This document shows, one piece after another, positions 1-7,658 of a DNA stretch of 36,112 nucleotides. The stretch is taken from positions 1-36,112 of the forward strand of contig JAPLJY010000312.1 in NCBI GenBank assembly GCA_026388345.1, in the 5' to 3' direction. This DNA is from Deltaproteobacteria bacterium. GTDB lineage: Bacteria > Desulfobacterota > Syntrophia > Syntrophales > UBA5619. The notes beneath the pieces were generated by a model. The model saw only the letters and a list, made by a program, of their open reading frames with translations, was not told the DNA's origin and ran no database searches. A program made the translations under genes and the position numbers. Numbering within the stretch: the stretch's first letter is position 1; the number at the start of each line of letters is the position of its first letter.

Positions 1-1998
1 GGACGCCCCGGCCATGCTGAACATGTTGCCGAAATTGGCGCTCGTGGCCATGAAGACGTACTTCAGGGTATTGGCAAAGGTGATCCGCCCCTCTTCGACG
101 CCCGCGGCGAGAACCCCCAACTCCTTCTCCAGCAGAACGATATCCGCCGCTTCCTTGGCCACGTCCGCCGCCTTGTCCACCGAAATCCCGACGTCGGCGC
201 TGTGCAGGGCCGAGGCGTCGTTGATGCCGTCGCCCAGGTAGCCCACCACGTGCCCCGCTTTCTTCAGGGCCAGGACGATCCGTTCCTTCTGGTTCGGCTC
301 GATCTCGGCGAAGATATCGGTCTTCTCCGCCGCCTGCAACAGGGCCGGACCGCTCATCCGGTGGAGTTCCGGTCCGGTCAGCACGGCCGGATTCACGAGA
401 CCGATCCGGCGGCTCACGGAGGCCGCCACCAGGCGGTTGTCGCCGGTGATGATCTTCAGCGAGACGCCCAGTTCCCGGAGCCGCTGGATAGCCGCCTCCA
501 CACCCGCCTTGGGAGGATCGAAGAAAACCAGCATTCCCAGGAAAGTCATGCCGGTCTCGTCCTTTTTGGAGACCAAGCGGACATCCCCCATCTCCCGGCA
601 GGCCACGCCGAGGACCCGGTAGCCCTCGCCGCTGAAGGATTCATACTGTTTTTGGATTCCGGGTGCCGCCTCCTTCATCTCCCGGATCGTCCCGGCGGCG
701 TCTTCCGCCTGCGTGCAGATCGAAAGGATGCCGGCCAGCGGCCCCTTGGTGACCATGACGGCCCGCCCCCGGACGGAAAAGAGGATGCTCAGCCGTTTTC
801 TCAGGAAATCGTAGGGAATTTCATCGAGCTTTTCATACCCCGCCGTGTCCCATGAACGGTAGGCCCGGATGGCCTCGTCGATCGGATTCGCGTAGCCGGT
901 TTCGAAGAAGGCGTTCAGATAGGCGTACAGCAGGATCTTTTCGCCCGGCTGCCCCGCCGCATCCACGGCCGAATGAACGCGGGCCGACCCCTCGGTCAGG
1001 GTGCCCGTCTTGTCGGAACAGAGGACATCCATGCTGCCGAAGTTCTCGATCGCGGCGAGCCGTTTGACGATGACCTTGTGATCCGCCATCCGCCGGGCGC
1101 CGTGGGCGAGGTTGATGCTGATGATCGCCGGCAGCAACTGGGGGGTAAGACCGACCGCGAGCGCCAGCGAGAAGAGAAAGGCCTCCAGCACGGGCCGGGC
1201 GAAATAGACATTGATCGCGAAGATCGCGATGACCAGGGTCAGGGTCGCTTCCATCAGCAGATAGCCGAAGCGCCGGACGCCCCGTTCGAATTCGGTCTCC
1301 GCCGGCCGGAGCCGGAGCCGTTCGGAAACGCCGCCGAATTCGGTGTCCTTTCCCGTGCGGCAGACCAGGACCTTCGCCGTTCCGCTGATGACGTGGGTTC
1401 CCATGAAAACGGCGTTCGTCCGCCCGGAGAGGGGCGTATCGGCCGGAAGAACGCCTGGTGATTTTTCCACCGGATACGTCTCTCCGGTCAGGGAAGCCTC
1501 GTCCACGAACAGGTCCCGCGATTCCAGGAGCAGCCCGTCGGCGGCCACCGAAACGCCGGCCTTGAGAAGCAGAACGTCACCGGGAATGATCTCCTCCACG
1601 GGAATCCCGACCGCGGCGCCGTTCCTAAGCGTGGCCGCCTGGACGGAGACCAGCGCGAGCAGACGGTTGACCGCATCGGCGGCCCCCTTCTCCTGCCAGA
1701 AGCCGAGCAAACCGCTGATCAGAACGATGGCGAGGATGATCAAGGCATCCGCCACGTCGTGCAGAAAGAACGACAGCGCCGCGGCAAACAGCAACGTCAG
1801 GATGATGGGGGATTTGAACTGCCCGATAAGGAGAAAAAAGGCGCTGTTTCTTTTGCCCGCGCGGATCCGGTTCGCCCCGTGACTCTCCAGACGCCGCGTA
1901 GCCTCGGCCTGCGAGAGCCCCTCTGTCGAGCTCCCGAGGCTTTGCAGCAGCTCGGCGGCGGAGAGCCCCCAGAATGTCCGTAACGCAGATGGTTCCAT
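1..1998 (-). CDS. mgtA: Mg2+-importing P-type ATPase, C-terminus cut by window edge
   Basis: This is a P-type ATPase that would couple ATP hydrolysis to Mg2+ uptake across the inner membrane. The reading frame is open for 666 codons from the ATG at 1996-1998 to the window edge; MgtA/MgtB proteins are usually about 850-900 residues, so the last membrane helices lie outside. Visible signatures are the actuator motif TGET, the phosphorylation motif DKTGTLT with its aspartate at residue 329, the hinge motif GDGINDASAL near residue 610, and the MgtA-like membrane segment GLTPQLLPAI just before the phosphorylation site. The N-terminal tail is shorter than that of E. coli MgtA. A purine-rich stretch, AGGTAGGACG, precedes the start. 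The Mg2+ assignment follows from resemblance around DKTGT; another divalent cation cannot be excluded. Confidence 0.88.
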   Translation of the reverse strand, partial: MEPSALRTFWGLSAAELLQSLGSSTEGLSQAEATRRLESHGANRIRAGKRNSAFFLLIGQFKSPIILTLLFAAALSFFLHDVADALIILAIVLISGLLGFWQEKGAADAVNRLLALVSVQAATLRNGAAVGIPVEEIIPGDVLLLKAGVSVAADGLLLESRDLFVDEASLTGETYPVEKSPGVLPADTPLSGRTNAVFMGTHVISGTAKVLVCRTGKDTEFGGVSERLRLRPAETEFERGVRRFGYLLMEATLTLVIAIFAINVYFARPVLEAFLFSLALAVGLTPQLLPAIISINLAHGARRMADHKVIVKRLAAIENFGSMDVLCSDKTGTLTEGSARVHSAVDAAGQPGEKILLYAYLNAFFETGYANPIDEAIRAYRSWDTAGYEKLDEIPYDFLRKRLSILFSVRGRAVMVTKGPLAGILSICTQAEDAAGTIREMKEAAPGIQKQYESFSGEGYRVLGVACREMGDVRLVSKKDETGMTFLGMLVFFDPPKAGVEAAIQRLRELGVSLKIITGDNRLVAASVSRRIGLVNPAVLTGPELHRMSGPALLQAAEKTDIFAEIEPNQKERIVLALKKAGHVVGYLGDGINDASALHSADVGISVDKAADVAKEAADIVLLEKELGVLAAGVEEGRITFANTLKYVFMATSANFGNMFSMAGAS

Positions 1999-2070
1999 CG
2001 TCCTACCTATCTCTTTCAGGATGCGGATCTGCCAGGCCCTGATGGACAAATCCGCCTGGTGGTCTGTGTC

Positions 2071-2454
2071 TCAGGCGGTCTTGAGCACGCAATCGCGATG
2101 CTGATTGGCGAGGCTCCGGCCGACTTTTCCATACCGGCGGCGTCGATCGTCCCAACATAGCCGCAGATTCCGACCAGCGTTCCCTCCGATATTCTCGAAC
2201 GCCGCCCTCGCAAAATCGATGTTGGGTTTGGAGGAAACCTTCCCATCGTGAAGCAGGATCCTGATCAGACTGATCAGCACGATGCCGATGGGCAGGTTGA
2301 TGTAGAAGTAGATCGAAACTGTCCGGCCCGCCCAGAGGACGTTGGTATGCAGATCCTGGATCCGGTGGGGGGAGGCCACTGCAACCGCCGTGCTGTCGAT
2401 GGAATACATCAGAAGGCCCAGCCCTGCCGAACCGAAAATAAGGTAACGTTTCAT
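2071..2454 (-). pseudogene. Remnant of a DHA2/EmrB-like MFS transporter with an internal deletion
   Basis: Translation from the ATG at 2452-2454 begins with a typical first helix of 14-TM drug:H+ antiporters, containing LLMYSIDSTAVAVA, followed by the usual loop and second-helix start (DLHTNVLWAG, TVSIY). It then jumps directly to FYINLPIGIVL, which in intact family members lies about 130-150 residues later, at the sixth helix. After about 85 residues the frame loses any transporter character and stops at 2071. Intact members have about 450-500 residues. The most economical reading is deletion of helices 2 to 5 and loss of the second half. No strong ribosome binding site precedes it. Family resemblance is from memory of the motifs. 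Confidence 0.6.
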
Positions 2455-2508
2455 CGTAAAACCGCTCGCTTTATATAATGAAAAAGTACCATTTTGTTCC
2501 AATTAATT

Positions 2509-3843
2509 CTACGAATTACGCTCCTTAGACTGATTGCTTAACCCAATCAGTTTCCCCCGAACCAAATCAACATGCTCTTGAAGCTTATAGCCCTCGCCAA
2601 AAAAGGCCGAAGGATCAGAGATTTTATTGATCGACGCCTCGATCCGATCAATCTTTTCATGATAACCCGATATATCTTCCGGTTCAGAGCTTCCCATCAT
2701 CTCTAATTCCAGATTCTTCAGTTCTCTATACCAGTGAAAGAATTTCCGACGATGCCGCCAAGAGTATAGCCAGGGTATGCTTCGGATTAAAGGGATCAGG
2801 ATGATGGCTGCCGGAATCAAAATAAAAATCGTGCGGTCAACAAACGCAGCGATTCCAAATGGGAGATAGTCAAGCAAAAAAGGCCGTCCCGATTTATAAT
2901 ATCTCTCTGCATAATGGGAGGAGGGGAAGCTCAGCTCCTTTAACGAGGGAAACTCCCCCTTCTTATTCACCCAACCTGCGCTGCCATGAATCTCAACGGC
3001 GGCGTCCAGAAGCAAATATATTAAAGCAGGGTGCAGGTCTTTACGTACAATTAGACTGGTTGTTACTGCCAGAAGATGAACCTCTTGGGAGGGCATTTTC
3101 TTTGAAACATCCAGTATGCCCTGGGGTAGCACAACATGCGATAAAGCAGGGATAAGCCGGGTGTAAGCTTCAGCTTGCCTGAAATTCATCAGCTTCACAT
3201 GGGGGTTATACAAAAGTTCCCTGACGAGGGCATTATCCTCTGCACCAAGCATCATCACCGCATCCACCGTCCCTTCCAATAAAGCTTTATTGGCGGCAAC
3301 GCCGGAAAGGTCGAGTAGCACGGTTGGTGAGTCTGCATTATGATTCATTTTAAGCAAAGCGATGGAAAATTTGCGTACCCCGCTCCCCTCCGGTCCGATC
3401 GCAATTCTTTTTCCTTTGAGTTCGGATAGGTAGTCAAACGTCTCTTCGCTTCGATAAAAAACCCAAAGAGGTGCGTAGCTTATGGCTCCGAGGGAAACGA
3501 GATTGCTCGCCTCTGAGGGCGAACTCGTTCCATCCTGGACAAAACCGGCATCGACCCGGTAGGATTTATCGTTCAGACGCTTAAGATTTTCTGCAGCACC
3601 TGATGAGGGAAGCAACTTAAGATGAATCTTTTCACGCGCCAGGATCCGCTGGTAGCGCTCACCAAAAATGGCATAAGACCCACTTTCAAATCCGGTGATC
3701 ATAATGATATTGTCGGGAGCCTTGAAATGATAAGCGATTATAATCGATATCAGCGCGACGAATGAAACCGAGACGAGGATGACCAGAAGACCGCGGTTGG
3801 TTGAAGAAATGATTCTGCGGTTCATTCCCGTTTTTGGGACCAT
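2509..3843 (-). CDS. TAXI-family (NMT1-like) solute-binding protein with membrane-anchored ends
   Basis: This 444-residue protein resembles the TAXI class of TRAP-transporter binding proteins, which capture organic acids or similar small solutes outside the inner membrane. A hydrophobic segment at about residues 18-37 is a signal anchor. The binding domain spans roughly residues 45-320 and includes the family-like TGFESGSYAIFGERYQ near its start, GKRIAIGPEGSGVRKF and LLEGTVDAVMML. A second hydrophobic stretch (about 330-355) is followed by a basic, charged C-terminal tail. I chose the ATG at 3841-3843 because AAGGAGG sits six bases upstream; the GTG at 3862-3864 would put that site inside the gene. 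No TRAP membrane subunit is adjacent, so it is either an orphan binding protein or a sensor. The substrate is unknown. Confidence 0.78.
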   Translation of the reverse strand: MVPKTGMNRRIISSTNRGLLVILVSVSFVALISIIIAYHFKAPDNIIMITGFESGSYAIFGERYQRILAREKIHLKLLPSSGAAENLKRLNDKSYRVDAGFVQDGTSSPSEASNLVSLGAISYAPLWVFYRSEETFDYLSELKGKRIAIGPEGSGVRKFSIALLKMNHNADSPTVLLDLSGVAANKALLEGTVDAVMMLGAEDNALVRELLYNPHVKLMNFRQAEAYTRLIPALSHVVLPQGILDVSKKMPSQEVHLLAVTTSLIVRKDLHPALIYLLLDAAVEIHGSAGWVNKKGEFPSLKELSFPSSHYAERYYKSGRPFLLDYLPFGIAAFVDRTIFILIPAAIILIPLIRSIPWLYSWRHRRKFFHWYRELKNLELEMMGSSEPEDISGYHEKIDRIEASINKISDPSAFFGEGYKLQEHVDLVRGKLIGLSNQSKERNS

Positions 3844-3868
3844 TCCATTCCTCCTTAGAGGCACAAAG

Positions 3869-4258
3869 TTATTTCACGGTATACCCGCGGCCATCGAGGC
3901 AGGCACCCATCGCCCGCTGATAGTCCGCGCGCTTCCGGCTCATCTGAGCTGCGGGTTGAGCATTGTCCAGTTCATCCACGCGATGCGCGGTCTCGAAGCC
4001 GGGGTCGCGGGAGGACCTCCCCGCGTGGATGACCAGGTCGGCCCTCTCTTTCGTGTTGATTTCTCCGACGTCCCGATACCAGACCTCCGTGAAGAAATCG
4101 GCTATGATCCTTTTCAAGTGCTCCGACTCGCCCTGATCGATCCGGTCGAACAATCGTTTGAGACCCTCCCGGAAGAGGTCGAACGCCTCGCGGGCGACGG
4201 GCTTGCGCAGCCAGGCGCGGTGGACGGTTTTTTCGACAGACAGGCAGACGATATTCAC
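3869..4258 (-). pseudogene. N-terminal stump of a type IIG (Eco57I/DUF7149-like) restriction-modification enzyme, fused to foreign tail
   Basis: A GTG start at 4256-4258 has a strong GGAGGAG site eight bases upstream. The first ~85 residues follow the conserved opening of type IIG enzymes: an amphipathic helix (LFREGLKRLFDRID), SEHLKRIIADFF, then EINTKERADLVIHAG, which corresponds to the start of the PD-(D/E)XK nuclease region. The next conserved block of that family (PVGVIIEAKRP-like) is absent; the sequence switches near residue 85 to an unrelated tail ending in CLDGRGYTVK, reminiscent of small lipoprotein C-termini. Full-length enzymes exceed 900 residues, so it cannot be a working restriction enzyme. 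It could still be translated as a 129-residue protein. The family call is from memory of the motif order, not a search. Confidence 0.5.
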
Positions 4259-4425
4259 GGTCGTATCTCCTCCACGGATGAGGCGTCACGGGAAAGGATC
4301 TACCATGAAAAACGCGAATATGCATTCAGATTTTATAGGGGGGGCAGCGAGGCATCCTGTAATGGCGCGCTGTTTCGGATGTGTGTCGGAGAAAACCACC
4401 GCCCACGAGGTGAGGGCAATGCCGT

Positions 4426-4776
4426 TTAATTGTTCTTTGCGGGTTTTAGTCCATCGAGCAGAGGCTTCAACTCCGGCAAGCGCTCCTGTGCAACCTTCCA
4501 GACGGTCTTCAGGTCAACCCCCATGTAATCGTGGATGAGCACGTCACGCATGCCGGCCATTTTACTCCAGGGAAGATCGGGATGTTTTTTTCTAAAGGAT
4601 ATTGAAATGTGCTTGGCTGCTTCGCCGAGGACTTCGAGACACCTGATTACCGCATTGACCGTCTTCTTGTCCGCTGCAAACGTTTCGTAAGACATTCCTT
4701 GGGTGAACTCAGCGGTGTCGGCAATGGCAGTTACAATATCATCGAGGTAATCGGAGAGTTCCCGCCCCTTAGACAT
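4426..4776 (-). CDS. hepT: HepT-like ribonuclease toxin (DUF86)
   Basis: This 116-residue all-helical protein belongs to the HEPN/DUF86 family. It carries the RX4HxY catalytic signature as RDVLIHDY near residue 80, preceded by the typical AVIRCLEVLGEAAKHIS helix. Family members cleave RNA, or are inactivated when the partner nucleotidyltransferase AMPylates the motif tyrosine. The start is the ATG at 4774-4776 (MSKGREL); the longer reading frame upstream only shadows mntA. The gene overlaps the end of mntA by eight bases (ATGTCTAA), which suggests translational coupling, with antitoxin made first. The pair lies beside decayed genes, a common setting for mobile toxin-antitoxin modules. Confidence 0.9.
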   Translation of the reverse strand: MSKGRELSDYLDDIVTAIADTAEFTQGMSYETFAADKKTVNAVIRCLEVLGEAAKHISISFRKKHPDLPWSKMAGMRDVLIHDYMGVDLKTVWKVAQERLPELKPLLDGLKPAKNN

Positions 4777-5062
4777 ATTCAACCTCAGACAGGATACGTT
4801 TACCAATGGCCGGCTTGAGAGCGGACTCCATGACCAGATCAACCTTGTTACTGAGCCGGTTTTCGAGATATTCGCGCAGGTCCAAAAAGTCGAAGAGGTC
4901 GATATCACGGTTGAACGAAACGAGGATATCGATATCACTATTCTTTTTCTGCTTCTCTCTGACATAGGAGCCAAACAAGCCGAGCCGCTGGACTCCGTAA
5001 TGGGATTCCATCTCAGGCTTGCTGTTTCTGATGATTTTTATTATTTCTTTCTTTCCCGTCAT
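4769..5062 (-). CDS. mntA: MntA-like minimal nucleotidyltransferase antitoxin
   Basis: This 97-residue protein is a minimal nucleotidyltransferase. The motif GSX10DXD is visible as GSYVREKQKKNSDID (about residues 30-44), followed by a further strand DLVME that supplies the third acidic residue. In characterised HepT-MntA pairs this enzyme transfers AMP to the tyrosine of the HepT RX4HxY motif and neutralises it. The start at 5060-5062 is preceded by AGAGGA about ten bases upstream. It is the first gene of a two-gene unit with hepT. Confidence 0.9.
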   Translation of the reverse strand: MTGKKEIIKIIRNSKPEMESHYGVQRLGLFGSYVREKQKKNSDIDILVSFNRDIDLFDFLDLREYLENRLSNKVDLVMESALKPAIGKRILSEVEYV

Positions 5063-5148
5063 CGCGATAAATTCCTCTGAAGCTTGATTTTATACGATTA
5101 TGATTTAAGGGCCGTTTTATGTCAATCAGAAAAGCGGTCTGATCAAAA

Positions 5149-5283
5149 GTGATGTCGGGGATCGGCCTGTCTCTGCCGGAAATGATCATCCTGAAAAAGG
5201 GGGATCAAGCTTCCGTTGACTCTGATGTTTGCCGGAGTGGTCGCCTCCGCGGCCCGGGTTGTTTATCAGGGGGGTAAAAGATG
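5149..5283 (+). pseudogene. Possible C-terminal remnant of a YraQ/DUF318-type permease
   Basis: The plus-strand translation from about 5149 reads SGIGLSLPEMIILKK, which resembles the second-half signature of YraQ/DUF318 permeases (an xGxxLSLPEMIIL element followed by a final helix). After it the frame breaks. In a shifted frame a hydrophobic stretch (LPLTLMFAGVVASAARVV) continues up to about 5270, fitting the last helix of such permeases. There is no start codon context and no open frame upstream. It lies directly before the two-component promoter and may be all that is left of a transporter once next to that system. The family call is from motif memory and is tentative. Confidence 0.35.
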
Positions 5284-5312
5284 TTGACGGACCCTGCGGA
5301 CTTTACTATAGT
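5284..5312 (+). promoter_or_regulatory. Sigma70-type promoter of the two-component operon
   Basis: A -35 box TTGACG (5284-5289) and a -10 box TATAGT (5307-5312) are separated by 17 bases. Transcription would begin near 5319, about 45 bases before the response-regulator start codon. Each box differs from consensus at one position. Confidence 0.6.
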
Positions 5313-5364
5313 TCTTCCGTGCGGAAGGGGTTGTTGATTTTTTATTTCCGGTTCGAGGATGCCG

Positions 5365-6054
5365 ATGCGGATCCTGTTGGTCGAAGATGACGTCAAGATC
5401 GCCTCTTTCATCGTCAAGGGGTTGAGATCGGCGGGGTATGCCGTGGACCACGCCCCGGACGGCGAGGAAGGTCTCCGCCTCGCGCTGACGGAACCTTACG
5501 ATGCGGCCGTGATCGATCTCATGCTGCCCCGGAGGAACGGTCTGGCGTTGATCAAAGAGATGCGCGCCGAAAAGGTGAACACCCCCGTCCTGATTCTGAG
5601 CGCGAGGAGTTCGGTGGACGACCGGGTGAAGGGGCTGGAGACCGGGGGAGACGACTATCTTACGAAACCGTTTGCCTTCTCGGAACTTCTGGCCCGCGTG
5701 CAGGCCCTGATCCGCAGGGCGGGCGGCATTTCCGATCCGACCCGGTTGAGCGTCGGGGATCTGTCCGTCAATCTCCTCACCCGGGAAGTCATACGGGCGG
5801 GAAAACGGATAGACCTGCAACCCCGGGAGTTTTCGCTGCTCGAATACCTGATGCGCAACGCGGGGAGGATCGTTTCCAAGACGATGATCATGGAACACGT
5901 GTGGGACTACCATTTCGATCCCCAGACCAACGTGGTGGAGGCTAGAATCAGCCGATTGCGAGACAAGATCGACAGAGACGCCGATCAAAAACTGATCCGT
6001 ACCGTTCGGGGGGCGGGATATGTCCTTAAAGAAACCCGGTCGTTTCCGGAATAG
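5365..6054 (+). CDS. OmpR/PhoB-family response regulator (CusR-like)
   Basis: This is a 229-residue cytoplasmic transcription factor. The receiver domain (about residues 1-115) has the acidic pair D8/D9, phosphoacceptor D51 in VIDLMLPRRNG, the switch LSARS and the conserved K101 in TKPF. A winged-helix domain follows (about 130-225), with LQPREFSLLEYLMRNAGRIVSK and TVRGAGYVL. I prefer the ATG at 5365 because GAGG lies six bases upstream; the ATG at 5359 directly abuts it. The gene overlaps the histidine kinase by 35 bases, so the two form one operon. Sequence style resembles heavy-metal or envelope-stress regulators, but the signal is unknown. Confidence 0.9.
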   Translation: MRILLVEDDVKIASFIVKGLRSAGYAVDHAPDGEEGLRLALTEPYDAAVIDLMLPRRNGLALIKEMRAEKVNTPVLILSARSSVDDRVKGLETGGDDYLTKPFAFSELLARVQALIRRAGGISDPTRLSVGDLSVNLLTREVIRAGKRIDLQPREFSLLEYLMRNAGRIVSKTMIMEHVWDYHFDPQTNVVEARISRLRDKIDRDADQKLIRTVRGAGYVLKETRSFPE

Positions 6055-7429
6055 CCTCACCTTCCGCCTGACCCTGTGGTACGCCGGCATCTTCGCGGCC
6101 TCCTCCTTTGTCGCCTTCTTCCTGTTTTACACGCTCATCACCTCCGTGATCCAGGAAAAAACGGATCAGGAGCTGTCGAATCAGGCGGGGCAGTTTTCGG
6201 CGGTTTTGCGGGAACGCGGAATCGGGGCGGTCGAAAACTTAGCCCTCTTCGAAGCCCAGGCGGCCGGGGAGAAGAAGGTCTTTTTCCGCCTTCTGTACCC
6301 AACCGGCCAGGCCTTTTCCTCGTCCAACATGGCCTACTGGGAGGACATCGCCGTCCGCAAAGAGGCGATCGGGCAACTGCTCGGCGGCGCCGGACGGGTA
6401 ATCGAAACGGTCATCCTGACCAGCCGCAAGGATCAGGTGCGCATCCTCTACGCTATGATCGGCCCCGGGGTCATCCTTCAGGTCGGACAGTCCATGGAAA
6501 ACTACGCGCGGATCATGGACATCTTCCGTGGGTTTTTTCTCGTCACGATGGCCCTGCTCATCGGCCTGGCGACGGGGGTCGGCTGGTTCATGGCCCGCCG
6601 TGCGGTTTCCGGCGTCGAGGTGATCACCAGAACCGCGCAGGGCATCTCCGGGGGTACCCTCGAAAAGAGGGTCCCCGTGAAGGACCGGGGCGATGAGATC
6701 GATCAACTGGCCATGACCTTCAATCAGATGCTGGACCGCATCCAGTCGCTGGTTGCCGAGATCCGGCAGATGGGAGACGACATCGCCCATGACCTGAAGA
6801 GCCCGCTCGCCCGGATCCGGGGAATGGCGGAAATCACTCTGACGACGGGGACATCCCTTGCCGAGTACGAAGGCATGGCGGCAAGCGCCATCGAGGAGTG
6901 CGACCGTCTCCTTTCCATCATCAACACCATGCTGATGATCTCGAAGACGGAGGCGGGCGTGGAGAAACCCTCCCGCAAAAAAATCGATCTGGCGGGTCTT
7001 GTCCGGGAGGCCTGCGAACTTTTCGGGACGACGGCCGAAGACCGGGGCTTGACCCTGTCCTGCGATGTTCCGGAGAGATGCATCATCGCGGGGGATGCTC
7101 GGATGATCCAGCGCCTGCTCTCGAATCTGCTGGACAATGCGATCAAGTACACCCCTGCCGGGGGAAGGGTGGAGGTCTCGCTTTCGCAAATCGAAGGACG
7201 GGGCGCAACCCTCACGGTCAAAGACACGGGGGCCGGCATTTCCGCCGAGGATCTGCCCCGCATTTTCGAGCGTTTCTATCGGGGAGACTTGAGCCGCTCC
7301 GAGTCCGGAACCGGCCTGGGGCTCAGCCTGGCCAGGGCCATCGTCCGCGCCCACGGCGGGGATATTACGGTGGAGAGCCGCCTCCACGAGGGGAGCGTCT
7401 TTATCGCAACCCTCCCGGTTTCGGGATAA
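6020..7429 (+). CDS. Membrane histidine kinase with HAMP domain (CusS-like)
   Basis: This 469-residue sensor kinase is the partner of the preceding regulator. Two membrane helices (about residues 17-43 and 170-195) flank a periplasmic sensor region of about 125 residues. A HAMP linker (about 196-245) leads to the dimerisation helix, where the phosphorylated histidine is H257 in DDIAHDLKSPL. The ATPase domain shows the N box (LLDNAIKYTPAGG), G1 (DTGAGIS), F box (FERFYRGD) and G2 (GTGLGLSLARAIV). The overlap with the regulator implies coupled translation. The architecture matches the heavy-metal sensor kinase group, but the sensor region has no metal-binding motif I can point to. Confidence 0.92.
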   Translation: MSLKKPGRFRNSLTFRLTLWYAGIFAASSFVAFFLFYTLITSVIQEKTDQELSNQAGQFSAVLRERGIGAVENLALFEAQAAGEKKVFFRLLYPTGQAFSSSNMAYWEDIAVRKEAIGQLLGGAGRVIETVILTSRKDQVRILYAMIGPGVILQVGQSMENYARIMDIFRGFFLVTMALLIGLATGVGWFMARRAVSGVEVITRTAQGISGGTLEKRVPVKDRGDEIDQLAMTFNQMLDRIQSLVAEIRQMGDDIAHDLKSPLARIRGMAEITLTTGTSLAEYEGMAASAIEECDRLLSIINTMLMISKTEAGVEKPSRKKIDLAGLVREACELFGTTAEDRGLTLSCDVPERCIIAGDARMIQRLLSNLLDNAIKYTPAGGRVEVSLSQIEGRGATLTVKDTGAGISAEDLPRIFERFYRGDLSRSESGTGLGLSLARAIVRAHGGDITVESRLHEGSVFIATLPVSG

Positions 7430-7461
7430 GGCTCATCCGGCCTGTTTATCAGGTTTTCTAT

Positions 7462-7504
7462 TGTGAAAAAGTATTGATACTTCGGGATAACTCACTTTTT
7501 CACA
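7462..7504. terminator. Inverted repeat between convergent transcription units
   Basis: An 11-base perfect inverted repeat (TGTGAAAAAGT at 7462-7472 and ACTTTTTCACA at 7494-7504) encloses a 21-base loop. It lies 33 bases past the kinase stop codon and before the end of the minus-strand Hsp70-like gene. The A/T runs in the arms would give a U tract in either direction, so it could end transcription both ways. A regulator-binding palindrome is possible. Apart from this, 7430-7658 shows nothing I can assign. Confidence 0.4.
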
Positions 7505-7658
7505 CCGATACGTCCTTGATTGTTTCAAGACATTACGTATAGTTTATTGAAGTCAGGGAGGGAGGTCGGTTCGATTGTGTAGAAGATTTTTCCCGGTAAT
7601 GTTTGAGTACCATTCTGTCCAGCGCTGTGTTGTGGCTTATTGATTGCGGTGTCACGTT

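Noticed and set aside
2016..2246. Minus-strand frame containing VGICGYVGTID, resembling an amidotransferase start
   Set aside because: The likeness is limited to a few residues, lacks the N-terminal catalytic Cys-2 context, and the rest of the frame is not protein-like.
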